From Rhodocyclaceae bacterium (lineage in GTDB: Bacteria; Pseudomonadota; Gammaproteobacteria; Burkholderiales; Rhodocyclaceae): 64,000 nt of DNA. The notes under the pieces were generated by a model that saw nothing but the letters and a program-made list of their open reading frames with translations, did no database searches and had not been told where the DNA came from. Positions 46,200-54,950 of the stretch are shown here, piece after piece. The position numbers and the translations under genes are program-made. The stretch covers positions 1 to 64,000 of the forward strand of contig JACAEF010000050.1 of assembly GCA_013388985.1 (NCBI GenBank), read 5' to 3'. Position 1 is the first letter of the stretch; every line of letters starts with the position of its first letter.

Positions 46200-48085
46200 T
46201 TCTCCTCAAGAACCTATCCTTCTCCCGCGCCGGCCGGCCGCTCGTCACGGACGCCACGCTGCAAGTGCACCCGGGCTGGAAGGTCGGCTTGACGGGCGCC
46301 AACGGCTGCGGCAAGTCGACCTTCTTCGCGCTGTTGCGCGGCGAACTGCATGCGGAAGGCGGCGATCTGGAGTTGCCGCCCAGCTGGCGCATCGGCCATG
46401 TCGCGCAGGACACGCCGGCCCTGTCGACCCCGGCCCTCGAATTCGTGCTCGACGGCGATGCCGAGCTGCGCGACATCGAAGCGGAGCTGCTCGATGCCGA
46501 GGATGCCCACGACGGCCATCGCATCGCCGAGCTGCACGCGCGACTGCGGGACATCGACGGCTATGCGGCGCATGCCCGCGCCGCCGAGATTCTCGACGGC
46601 CTCGGTTTTTCGCAGGCCGATCACGCCCGCCCGGTCGCCGAGTTCTCGGGGGGCTGGCGCGTGCGGCTCAATCTCGCGCGGGCGCTGATTTCCCGCGCCG
46701 ACCTGCTGCTGCTCGACGAGCCCACCAATCACCTCGACCTCGACGCCGTGCTCTGGCTCGAAGGCTGGCTGAAGAGCTTTCCCGGCACCTTGATCATGAT
46801 CTCGCACGACCGCGACTTCCTCGACGCCGTGGTCGATCACATCCTGCACATCGAGGCCGGCGGCATGAAGCTCACTACCGGCAACTACTCGGCCTTCGAG
46901 CGCGCGCGCGCCGAGCGTCTCGCGCTGCAGCAGGCGCTGCACGAGAAACAGCAGCGCGAGATCGCGCATCTTCATGCCTTCGTCGAGCGTTTCCGCGCCA
47001 AGGCCACCAAGGCGCGCCAGGCGCAGAGCCGGCTCAAGGCGCTCGCGCGCATGGAGCAGATCAGCGCCGCGCACGTCGATGCACCCTTCCATTTCGGCTT
47101 TCTGGAACCCGAGGCGTTTTCCGATCCGCTGCTGCAATTGGACGACGTGAAAATCGGCTACGCCGGAACGGCACTCCTCTCCGGCATCCGCCTCACCCTG
47201 CGCCCCGGCAGCCGCATCGGGCTGCTCGGCCGAAACGGCGCCGGCAAGAGCACGCTCGTCAAGCTGCTCGCCGGCGAGCTCGCGCCGCTCTGCGGCCGGC
47301 GGCTGGAAGGCCGGCATCTGAAGATCGGCTACTTCGCCCAGCACCAGATGGAGCGGCTGCGCCCCGACGAATCGCCGCTGCAGCATCTGGCGCGGCAGGA
47401 ACCGCAAACGCGGGAGCAGGAGCTGCGCGACTATCTCGGCGGCTTCGACTTTCGCGGGCAGATGGCCGACGCCCCCTGCGGCAACTTCTCCGGTGGCGAA
47501 AAGGCGCGGCTGGCGCTGGCGCTGTTGATCTGCACCCGTCCCAACCTGCTGCTGCTGGATGAGCCGACCAACCACCTCGACCTGGAGATGCGCGAGGCGC
47601 TCACCCTCGCGCTGCAGGAGACCGAGGCCGCCGTCGTCCTCGTCTCGCACGACCGCCACCTGTTGCGCACCACGGTGGATGAATTGTGGCGGGTGGCCGA
47701 TGGCCACGTTGCGCCCTTCGACGGCGATCTCGACGACTATGCTGCATGGCTCGCGCAGCAGCGTAGCGCGGACAAAGCGGCCGCGCCGGCGCTCGACAAG
47801 GCGCGGCGGCTCGAAGACCGCGCGGCGAAAAAGCAGCGCGAGGCCGAACGCCGCAAGCTCGAAAAGGAAGCGGAAAAGCTCGAAGCGCAGCTTGCCGCCT
47901 GGCAGGCGGAAAAGTCGGCGCTCTCGGCACGGCTCGCCGACCCGGCGCTCTACGACGCGGGCGCCGACCGCGCGCTGGCCGCCCGACTGGTCGCCGAAGA
48001 TGCCGAGCTGGCCTCGCGCATCGAGGCGGCGGAAGCCCGCTGGCTGGCGGTGCATGAACGGCTCGAAGGAATGACCGCAGAGTAG
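46196..48085 (+). CDS. ABC-F family ATPase (YheS/Uup type)
   Basis: 629 residues from TTG 46196, which overlaps the HDOD stop (TTGA) and gives LILLKNLSFSRAGRPLV, the normal family start; an upstream ATG at 46109 is inside the HDOD gene. Two ABC domains are fused: Walker A GANGCGKST and GRNGAGKST, signatures FSGGWRVRLNLARAL and FSGGEKARLALAL, Walker B LLLLDEPTNHLDL twice. A charged coiled-coil tail follows (about residues 530-625). ABC-F proteins act on the ribosome E site. The stretch KIGYAGTA (47151-47174) and the KSALSARL stretch resemble the dispersed repeat but are diverged. Confidence 0.93.
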   Translation: MILLKNLSFSRAGRPLVTDATLQVHPGWKVGLTGANGCGKSTFFALLRGELHAEGGDLELPPSWRIGHVAQDTPALSTPALEFVLDGDAELRDIEAELLDAEDAHDGHRIAELHARLRDIDGYAAHARAAEILDGLGFSQADHARPVAEFSGGWRVRLNLARALISRADLLLLDEPTNHLDLDAVLWLEGWLKSFPGTLIMISHDRDFLDAVVDHILHIEAGGMKLTTGNYSAFERARAERLALQQALHEKQQREIAHLHAFVERFRAKATKARQAQSRLKALARMEQISAAHVDAPFHFGFLEPEAFSDPLLQLDDVKIGYAGTALLSGIRLTLRPGSRIGLLGRNGAGKSTLVKLLAGELAPLCGRRLEGRHLKIGYFAQHQMERLRPDESPLQHLARQEPQTREQELRDYLGGFDFRGQMADAPCGNFSGGEKARLALALLICTRPNLLLLDEPTNHLDLEMREALTLALQETEAAVVLVSHDRHLLRTTVDELWRVADGHVAPFDGDLDDYAAWLAQQRSADKAAAPALDKARRLEDRAAKKQREAERRKLEKEAEKLEAQLAAWQAEKSALSARLADPALYDAGADRALAARLVAEDAELASRIEAAEARWLAVHERLEGMTAE

Positions 48086-48114
48086 AATCCCCCTTTTTCA
48101 TTGGGGAGTCTGCC

Positions 48115-48732
48115 GTGCAGCTGGTATGTTTAGACCTCGAAGGGGTGCTCGTCCCCGAGATCTGGATCGCTTTCGCCGAACGTACCGGCATTCCCGAACT
48201 GCGCCGCACCACGCGCGACGAGCCCGACTACGACGTGCTGATGCGCTACCGGCTGGACCTGTTGAAGCAACATAGGCTCGGCCTGCCCGACATCCAGCAG
48301 GTGATCGCCGGCATGGGTCCGCTGCCCGGCGCGAAGGAATTTCTCGACGCCTTGCGGCGCGACTACCAGGTGATCATCCTCTCCGACACCTTCTACGAAT
48401 TCGCGATGCCGCTGATGGCGCAGCTGGGCTTCCCGACGCTGTTCTGCCACCGGCTCGAGACCGATCGTGAGGGCTGGGTGACGGCCTACCATCTGCGCAT
48501 GCCGGACCAGAAACGGGAAGCGGTCAAGCGTTTCAAGGACATCCGCTTCAAGGTGATCGCCGCCGGCGATTCCTACAACGATACGGCGATGCTGGGCGAG
48601 GCGCACGCCGGCATCCTGTTCCACCCGCCGCAAAACGTCATCGACGAATTCCCCCAGTTTCCGGTGGCGCTCTCCTACGAGGCGCTGCGCGGCGAGATCG
48701 ACCGGGCCGCGGCGAGGATCGGCGATGCATAG
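48115..48732 (+). CDS. thrH: Phosphoserine phosphatase / homoserine phosphotransferase ThrH
   Basis: 205-residue HAD-superfamily enzyme. The motif I is CLDLEGVLVPEIWIAFAERTGI, the distinctive ThrH form with Glu replacing the second Asp region. Later motifs are VIILSDTFYEF and VIAAGDSYNDTAMLGEA. ThrH can dephosphorylate phosphoserine and transfer the phosphate to homoserine. The start is GTG 48115, preceded by TTGGGGAG. Its end overlaps purU by 8 bases. Confidence 0.93.
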   Translation: MQLVCLDLEGVLVPEIWIAFAERTGIPELRRTTRDEPDYDVLMRYRLDLLKQHRLGLPDIQQVIAGMGPLPGAKEFLDALRRDYQVIILSDTFYEFAMPLMAQLGFPTLFCHRLETDREGWVTAYHLRMPDQKREAVKRFKDIRFKVIAAGDSYNDTAMLGEAHAGILFHPPQNVIDEFPQFPVALSYEALRGEIDRAAARIGDA

Positions 48733-49585
48733 GGAGCGCTTCTACACGCTCGCCGCCTCCTGCCCGGATCGCACCGGCATCATCGCCCGGGTGACCGGCT
48801 TCATCGCCGAGCATCGCGGCTGGATCACCGAATCGAGCTTTCATTCCGACGACATCGCCGGCCGCTATTTCATGCGCATCGAAGTGAAAGCCGCTTCGCT
48901 GCCCTTCATGCTCTCTGAGTTCCGCGACCGCTTCGCCCCGATCGCGCGGGAATTGCAGATGGACTGGAAGATCACCGACAGCGCGGTGAAGAAGCGCGTC
49001 GTGATCCTGGTGAGCAAGCAGGAGCACTGCCTCTACGATCTGCTGGCGCGCTGGCAGGCGAAGGAGCTCGACATCGAGATTCCCTGCGTGATCTCGAACC
49101 ACGAGACCTTCCGTGGCTTCGTCGAATGGCACGGCATTCCCTTCCACCACGTGCCGGTCACGGCCGAGAACAAGCCGCAGGCCTTCGCCGAAATCCGCCG
49201 GCTCTATGAGGAATCGCGCGGCGACACGATGGTGCTGGCGCGCTACATGCAGATCCTGCCGCCCGAGCTGTGCGAAGCCTATCCCGGCCAGATCCTCAAC
49301 ATCCACCACAGTTTTTTGCCCAGCTTCGTCGGTGCGAAGCCCTACCACCAGGCCTACCAGCGCGGCGTGAAGCTGATCGGCGCGACCTGCCACTATGTGA
49401 CTCGTGATCTCGATCAGGGGCCGATCATCGAGCAGGACGTGATCCGCATCGACCACTCCGATTCACCCGACGACATGGTGCGCTACGGCAAGGACATCGA
49501 GAAGACCGTGCTCGCCCGCGGCCTCAGATACCACCTCGAAGACCGCGTGCTGGTTCACGGCAACAAGACGGTGGTGTTCCGCTGA
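48725..49585 (+). CDS. purU: Formyltetrahydrofolate deformylase PurU
   Basis: 286 residues: an N-terminal ACT domain (SCPDRTGIIARVTGFIAEHRGWITES) and a formyltransferase-like catalytic domain (VISNHETFRG, LNIHHSFLPSFVGAKPYHQAY, GATCHYVTRDLDQGPIIEQD). It hydrolyses 10-formyl-THF to THF and formate, balancing one-carbon pools. The coupling to thrH is by overlap only. The gene is convergent with amtB across a structured 202-bp gap. Confidence 0.96.
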   Translation: MHRERFYTLAASCPDRTGIIARVTGFIAEHRGWITESSFHSDDIAGRYFMRIEVKAASLPFMLSEFRDRFAPIARELQMDWKITDSAVKKRVVILVSKQEHCLYDLLARWQAKELDIEIPCVISNHETFRGFVEWHGIPFHHVPVTAENKPQAFAEIRRLYEESRGDTMVLARYMQILPPELCEAYPGQILNIHHSFLPSFVGAKPYHQAYQRGVKLIGATCHYVTRDLDQGPIIEQDVIRIDHSDSPDDMVRYGKDIEKTVLARGLRYHLEDRVLVHGNKTVVFR

Positions 49586-49589
49586 CAAT

Positions 49590-49616
49590 AAAAACGGGCA
49601 CCGTTGCCGGCGCCCG
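49590..49616 (-). terminator. Intrinsic terminator reading leftward (amtB side)
   Basis: CGGGC-A-CCG (49595-49603), loop TTGC, then CGG-C-GCCCG (49608-49616) forms a stem with one internal mismatch. On the minus strand it is followed by TTTTTATTG (from 49594 down), the layout of a rho-independent terminator for the porin-glnK-amtB operon. It lies about 170 nt beyond the amtB stop. Confidence 0.6.
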
Positions 49617-49643
49617 AAACCGCATGGGAAGCGGAGGGAGCTG

Positions 49644-49787
49644 GAGCTTGCGAAAAGTTTCGTCGCGAGCGGCCCGAGGGCAAGGCGCACGGAGCGCAGG
49701 ATGCGAGACATATCGTAGGGATAGGCGAGCATCCGAGCACCGCGCAACATAGCCATCGGGCCGCGTAGCAGGAAATTTCGCAAGCTC
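49644..49787. repeat. 144-nt imperfect inverted repeat between purU and amtB
   Basis: The outer arms GAGCTTGCGAAAAGTTTC (49644-49661) and GAAATTTCGCAAGCTC (49772-49787) are near-perfect complements. Inside, GCGGCCCGA pairs with TCGGGCCGC (49756-49764), and GGATGC pairs with GCATCC around an AT-richer loop. The whole element could fold into one long hairpin. It abuts the amtB stop codon. It may be a structured 3' UTR, a small RNA, or a non-autonomous mobile element; no coding potential is seen. Confidence 0.65.
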
Positions 49788-51158
49788 TCAGTAGTGGTAG
49801 GCCGATTCGCCGTGCGCCGTGATGTCGAGGCCCTCGCGCTCCTCTTCTTCCGGCACGCGCAGTCCCACGAGCAGATCGACGATCTTGTAGCAGACGAAGG
49901 CGACGACGCCGGACCAGACGATCACCGTGCCCACGCCCCAGAGCTGGCTGGTGACCTGCGCGACCATGTCGTAGTCGCCGACCTTGTTGGCGACATAGTC
50001 ATAGACGCCGGTGCCGCCTAAGGAGGGCGAGGCGAACACGCCGGTGAGGATCGAGCCGAGGATGCCGCCGACGCCATGCACGCCGAAGACGTCGAGCGCG
50101 TCGTCGGCGCCGAGCAGCTTCTTCAGCCCATTCACGCCCCACAGGCAGACCACGCCGGCGGCCAACCCGATGACGATCGCACCCATCGGGCCGACGAAGC
50201 CGGCCGCCGGGGTGATCGCGACCAGGCCCGCGACGGCACCGGAGACGGCGCCGAGCATCGAGGGCTTGCCCTTGAACAGCCACTCGGCGAACATCCAGGA
50301 GAGCGTCGCGGCGGCGGTGGCGACCAGGGTATTGACCATCGCCAGCGCGGCGGTGCCGGTGGCTTCGAGGTTGGAGCCGGCGTTGAAGCCGAACCAGCCC
50401 ACCCACAACATCGCGGCGCCGACCATCGTCAGCGTCAGCGAGTGCGGCGTCATCGCCTCGCGGCCGAAGCCGATGCGGCGGCCGACCAGGAAGGCGCCGA
50501 CGAGACCCGCCATCGCGGCGTTGATATGCACTACCGTGCCGCCGGCGAAGTCGAGCGCGCCCTTGGCCCAGAGGAAGCCCGCCGCGGCGGTGACCTTTTC
50601 CAGCGCGGCCGCATCGGTGATCGCATCCGGGCCATCCCAGTACCAGACCATGTGCGCCATCGGCAGATAGCTGAAGGTGAACCACAGCACCGAGAACAGC
50701 AGCACCGCCGAGAACTTGATGCGCTCGGCGAAAGCGCCGACGATCAGCGCCGTGGTGATCGCGGCGAAAGTGGCCTGGAAGGCGACGAACACCAGCTCGG
50801 GAATCACCACGCCCTTGCTGAAGGTGGCCCCGACCGAATCCGGCGTCACACCCATCAGGAACAGCTTGTCGAAGCCGCCGATGAAGGGGTTGCCGCCGGT
50901 GAAGGCGAGGCTGTAGCCATAGACGACCCACAGCACGGAAATCAGCGCGAAGATCACGAACACCTGCATCAGCACCGAGAGCATGTTCTTGGCGCGCACC
51001 AGGCCGCCATAGAACAGCGCCAGGCCAGGGATGGTCATCAGGATCACCAGCACGGTCGAGACCAGCATCCAGGCCGTGTCGCCCTTGTTGGGCAGCACGG
51101 GCGCGGCGGCGGCCACCGTGGCGGCGACTGCGGAAACGGCTTCTACGGTTTCGTTCAT
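49788..51158 (-). CDS. amtB: Ammonium transporter AmtB
   Basis: 456 residues with eleven or twelve hydrophobic segments. The two pore histidines are recognisable in GGTVVHINAAMAGL and FGVHGVGGILGS. Other hallmarks are GLALFYGGLVRAKNMLS, WVGWFGFNAGSNLEATGTAALAMVNT and the cytoplasmic C-terminal tail ending GESAYHY. AmtB imports ammonium and is blocked by unmodified GlnK. It follows glnK after 10 bases; the operon promoter carries sigma-54 and NtrC-type sites. Confidence 0.97.
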   Translation of the reverse strand: MNETVEAVSAVAATVAAAAPVLPNKGDTAWMLVSTVLVILMTIPGLALFYGGLVRAKNMLSVLMQVFVIFALISVLWVVYGYSLAFTGGNPFIGGFDKLFLMGVTPDSVGATFSKGVVIPELVFVAFQATFAAITTALIVGAFAERIKFSAVLLFSVLWFTFSYLPMAHMVWYWDGPDAITDAAALEKVTAAAGFLWAKGALDFAGGTVVHINAAMAGLVGAFLVGRRIGFGREAMTPHSLTLTMVGAAMLWVGWFGFNAGSNLEATGTAALAMVNTLVATAAATLSWMFAEWLFKGKPSMLGAVSGAVAGLVAITPAAGFVGPMGAIVIGLAAGVVCLWGVNGLKKLLGADDALDVFGVHGVGGILGSILTGVFASPSLGGTGVYDYVANKVGDYDMVAQVTSQLWGVGTVIVWSGVVAFVCYKIVDLLVGLRVPEEEEREGLDITAHGESAYHY

Positions 51159-51168
51159 GACATTCTCC

Positions 51169-52295
<1,127 letters not shown>

Positions 52296-52340
52296 TCGAG
52301 TCTCCAAGAGAAGTGAAAGGAAATTTCGCAAGCTCCTTTC

Positions 52341-52356
52341 TGCACTTCCCGTGCCA
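52341..52356 (-). promoter_or_regulatory. Sigma-54 (-24/-12) promoter of porin-glnK-amtB
   Basis: On the minus strand the sequence is TGGCAC-N5-GTGCA, one mismatch from the consensus TGGCAC-N5-TTGCA, with the invariant GG and GC in place. Transcription would start near 52330, about 35 bases before the porin ATG. Two NtrC-type dyads lie upstream at the positions expected for an activator-dependent promoter. Confidence 0.8.
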
Positions 52357-52431
52357 GCGACTGAAAAACATGCAGATTCATGGACATGCATGAGAACTGA
52401 AGAAGTCGGCGCTTATCGTCGCGCGGCGGCT

Positions 52432-52479
52432 TGCACCGCTTCGGCGCAGTGCTTTTCCGCCGCCGCACCATGCCGGTGC
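52432..52479. promoter_or_regulatory. Tandem NtrC-type binding sites
   Basis: Two dyads are present. TGCACC-GCTTC-GGCGCA (52432-52448) has one mismatch in the right arm. GCACC-ATGCC-GGTGC (52465-52479) is a perfect palindrome. Their centres are 32 bp apart and lie about 110 and 142 bp upstream of the inferred sigma-54 start, closely resembling the E. coli glnAp2 enhancer layout as I recall it. Confidence 0.72.
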
Positions 52480-52516
52480 TAGACTGGAATCCATCCATGA
52501 CCGTTACTCCACCATC

Positions 52517-52756
52517 ATGCTCGACGCGAAATTTCTCGAAGACATCAGCGCCAGGATTTCCGCGCTCATCGCCAAGACGCCGGCCGCCGACCTCGAAAAG
52601 AACCTCCGTGCGCTGCTGACGGCGCAATTGGCCAAACTCGATCTCGTCACGCGCGAGGAGTTCGATATCCAGAAGGAGCTGCTCGCGCGCGCCCAGGCGC
52701 GGCTCGCCGAGCTCGAAGCCAAGCTCGCCGCGCTCGAAGGCCAGAACCCGAAATAA
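52517..52756 (+). CDS. ubiK: Ubiquinone biosynthesis accessory factor UbiK
   Basis: 79 residues (BMFP/YqiC family). The N-terminal helix is LDAKFLEDISARISALIAKT and the C-terminus a charged coiled coil (TREEFDIQKELLARAQARLAELEAKLAALEG). UbiK partners UbiJ in assembling the aerobic ubiquinone biosynthesis complex. It directly precedes comM with no gap. Its promoter region is shared with the NtrC sites of the divergent porin operon. Confidence 0.93.
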   Translation: MLDAKFLEDISARISALIAKTPAADLEKNLRALLTAQLAKLDLVTREEFDIQKELLARAQARLAELEAKLAALEGQNPK

Positions 52757-54244
52757 ATGGCGCTCGCGGTGCTGAAGAGCCGCGCGCTCTCGGGCATGCA
52801 TGCGCCCGAGGTCGCGGTCGAGGTGCATCTGGCCAACGGCCTGCCCTCCTTCACGCTGGTCGGCCTGCCCGAGACCGAAGTCAAGGAATCGCGCGACCGC
52901 GTGCGCGCCGCGATCGTCAACAGCGGCTTCGAATTTCCCGCCCGGCGCATTACCGTGAACCTCGCGCCGGCCGATCTGCCGAAGGAATCCGGCCGCTTCG
53001 ACCTGCCGATCGCGCTCGGCATCCTGATCGGTTCCGGCCAGATCGAGGCGAAGACCCTGGATGCGCACGAATTCGCCGGCGAATTGTCGTTGTCCGGCGA
53101 GCTGCGACCGGTGCGCGGCACGCTGGCGATGTGTCTGGCGGCCGCGGGCAGCCAGCGGGCGTTCGTGCTGCCCGCCGCCGGCGCCGACGAGGCGGCGCTC
53201 GTCAAGACCGCGACGATCCTGCCGGCGCGCACCCTGCTCGATGTCTGCGGCCATCTCACCGGCGCCGCGCCGCTCGCACCGCATCGGGGTGCCGCTTCGC
53301 CAGTGCCGACTTTTGCGCTGCCCGATCTCTCCGAGGTCAAAGGCCAGCTGCCAGCCAAGCGCGCGCTGGAAGTGGCGGCGGCGGGGCAGCACTCGCTCTT
53401 GATGAGCGGCCCGCCGGGCTCGGGGAAATCCATGCTCGCCGCCCGCCTGCCGGGGATCCTCCCGCCGATGACCGACCAGGAAGCGCTGGAGAGTGCGGCG
53501 GTGCATTCACTCGCCGGCGGCTTCGATGTGTCGCGCTGGGGCCGGCGGCCGTTCCAGGCCCCCCATCACACTGCATCGACGGTGGCATTGGTCGGCGGAG
53601 GCGGAAACCCGAAACCCGGCGAGATCTCGCTCGCTCATGAAGGTGTGTTGTTCCTCGATGAGCTGCCGGAATTCGAGCGGCGCGTGCTCGAAGCCTTGCG
53701 CGAGCCGATCGAGACCGGCCACATCCGCGTCTCGCGCGCCGCGCGGCGTGCGGAATTTCCGGCCCGCTTCCAGCTCGTCGCGGCGATGAATCCCTGCCCC
53801 TGCGGCTATCTGGGCAATGCCCGCTGCCGCTGCACGCCCGAGAGAGTCGCCGCCTACCGCGGCAAGCTCTCCGGCCCGCTGCTCGACCGCATCGACCTGA
53901 TGATCGAGGTGCCGGCGGTTTCCGAAGCGGAACTTTCCACGCGCGGCGAGGGCGAGCCTTCGGCCGTCGTCCAGGCTCGCGTCGTTGCCGCGCGCGAGCG
54001 GCAGATCGCGCGCCAGGGCAAGCCCAATGCGCTCCTGACACCCGGCGAGGTCGACCGTTACTGCCTGCCGGATGGCCATGGCGCGGCCTTGTTGAAGCAG
54101 GCGATGCAGCGGCTCGACCTGTCGGCGCGCGCCTATCACCGCATCCTCAAGGTGGCGCGCACGATCGCCGACCTGGCCGGTGAAGAGATCGTCCGCGGGC
54201 CCCATGTGGCCGAGGCGATCCAGTACCGGCGCGGCTTCAGTTAG
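52757..54244 (+). CDS. comM: ComM/YifB family AAA+ (Mg chelatase-like) protein
   Basis: 495 residues, starting MALAVLKSRALSGMHAPEVAVEVHLANGLP. The N-terminal Lon-protease-like domain is followed by the AAA+ module: Walker A SGPPGSGKSMLA, Walker B HEGVLFLDELPEF, and the cysteine motif NPCPCGYLGNARCRCTP. ComM is a DNA branch-migration helicase acting in natural transformation. Residues about 178-186 (GAASPVPTF) in the variable linker before the AAA+ domain come from a dispersed repeat. Its end overlaps the convergent TlpA-like gene by 8 bp. Confidence 0.95.
   Translation: MALAVLKSRALSGMHAPEVAVEVHLANGLPSFTLVGLPETEVKESRDRVRAAIVNSGFEFPARRITVNLAPADLPKESGRFDLPIALGILIGSGQIEAKTLDAHEFAGELSLSGELRPVRGTLAMCLAAAGSQRAFVLPAAGADEAALVKTATILPARTLLDVCGHLTGAAPLAPHRGAASPVPTFALPDLSEVKGQLPAKRALEVAAAGQHSLLMSGPPGSGKSMLAARLPGILPPMTDQEALESAAVHSLAGGFDVSRWGRRPFQAPHHTASTVALVGGGGNPKPGEISLAHEGVLFLDELPEFERRVLEALREPIETGHIRVSRAARRAEFPARFQLVAAMNPCPCGYLGNARCRCTPERVAAYRGKLSGPLLDRIDLMIEVPAVSEAELSTRGEGEPSAVVQARVVAARERQIARQGKPNALLTPGEVDRYCLPDGHGAALLKQAMQRLDLSARAYHRILKVARTIADLAGEEIVRGPHVAEAIQYRRGFS
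53288..53313 (-). repeat. Dispersed repeat unit inside comM
   Basis: Reverse unit GGTGCCGCTTCGCCAGTG then CCGACTTT, two or three differences from consensus, read in frame as GAASPVPTF. Confidence 0.78.
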
Positions 54245-54836
54245 CGATGTTCTGCGCCCACCACAGGCGCGCGCGCAGGCCCCACGAAGTCGTGTAGCCG
54301 ACGACGCGAAAGCGGATGTGGCCGGCCGGATCGACGACGAAATGCGCCGGCACGGCGCGCACTCCCCAAGCTTCGGCGATGTTGCTGTCGTCGTCGGCGA
54401 TCGCCGGAACCTTCCAGCCGCGCTCTTCGAGGAATTCGGCGACCTCCTCGCGCTCGCCCGACTGCATCGCCACGGTGATCACCGGCCAGTCCTGGGCGAT
54501 CGCCTCGATGGTGCCGGCATTGGCCTTGCAGACCTTGCACCACGTCGCCCAGAACACCACCAGCCGTGCCGTCTCGGCGTCGCCCGCGGGCGCTTCGCCC
54601 CCGCCTACGGCGGGTCCCCCTCCGCTGCGGGCTCCTTCAGCGCCGAGTTTCACCGTGCTGCCGTCGGTGCGCGTGCCGGAAAGCGGCGGCGCGACGCCGC
54701 TGGCGAGCCCGCTGTTCTGCCAGGTGGTGATGCCGGCGACGATCGCGATCACGATCAGCGCTTCGAGCGTCCAACGGCGCCAGCGCTTCGGGTCCGAGAG
54801 GGCGGATCGCAAAGAAGAGAGGCGGGAGGAAATCAT
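54237..54836 (-). CDS. TlpA/ResA-like membrane-anchored thioredoxin
   Basis: 199 residues from ATG 54836 (a GTG one codon earlier is possible). One transmembrane helix covers about residues 24-38 (LEALIVIAIVAGITTW). The thioredoxin fold has the redox pair C100-K-V-C103 (VVFWATWCKVCKANAG) and the cis-Pro loop GVRAVPAHFVVD. It is probably a periplasmic thiol reductant or oxidant. Between the anchor and the active site, residues about 63-91 (rich in Gly and Ala) are encoded by a long-form dispersed repeat. Confidence 0.88.
   Translation of the reverse strand: MISSRLSSLRSALSDPKRWRRWTLEALIVIAIVAGITTWQNSGLASGVAPPLSGTRTDGSTVKLGAEGARSGGGPAVGGGEAPAGDAETARLVVFWATWCKVCKANAGTIEAIAQDWPVITVAMQSGEREEVAEFLEERGWKVPAIADDDSNIAEAWGVRAVPAHFVVDPAGHIRFRVVGYTTSWGLRARLWWAQNIAN
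54566..54650 (+). repeat. Dispersed repeat, long form, inside the TlpA-like gene
   Basis: Starts GTGCCGTCTCGGCG, contains the perfect hairpin CCCGCC-TAC-GGCGGG and TCCCCCTCCGCTG, and ends CAGCGCCGAGTTT. It reads through the minus-strand gene without a stop, adding about 28 residues. Confidence 0.8.
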
Positions 54837-54950
54837 CACCCTGCGATGTTACCTTGACTTCCAGCGGCGTCATCGGTCCTGCCACGGGACGCGCTCCGTG
54901 ATGGACACAGGGATAGAATTTCGGCCATGACGATTGCGGGGATCGACGTG

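Noticed and set aside
47151-47174. AAAATCGGCTACGCC then GGAACGGCAC in the ABC-F gene, similar to the dispersed repeat.
   Set aside because: Four mismatches in the centre, and the encoded KIGYAGTALL fits a normal ABC-F second-domain start, so it is listed only as a resemblance.
47908-47935. AAAAGTCGGCGCTCTCGG then CACGGCTC in the ABC-F tail, similar to the repeat.
   Set aside because: Only the first half matches, and the coiled-coil sequence around it is unremarkable.
52404-52430. GAAGTCGGCGCTTATCG near the porin promoter as a repeat fragment.
   Set aside because: Only about 11 bases match, too few to separate from chance in this composition.
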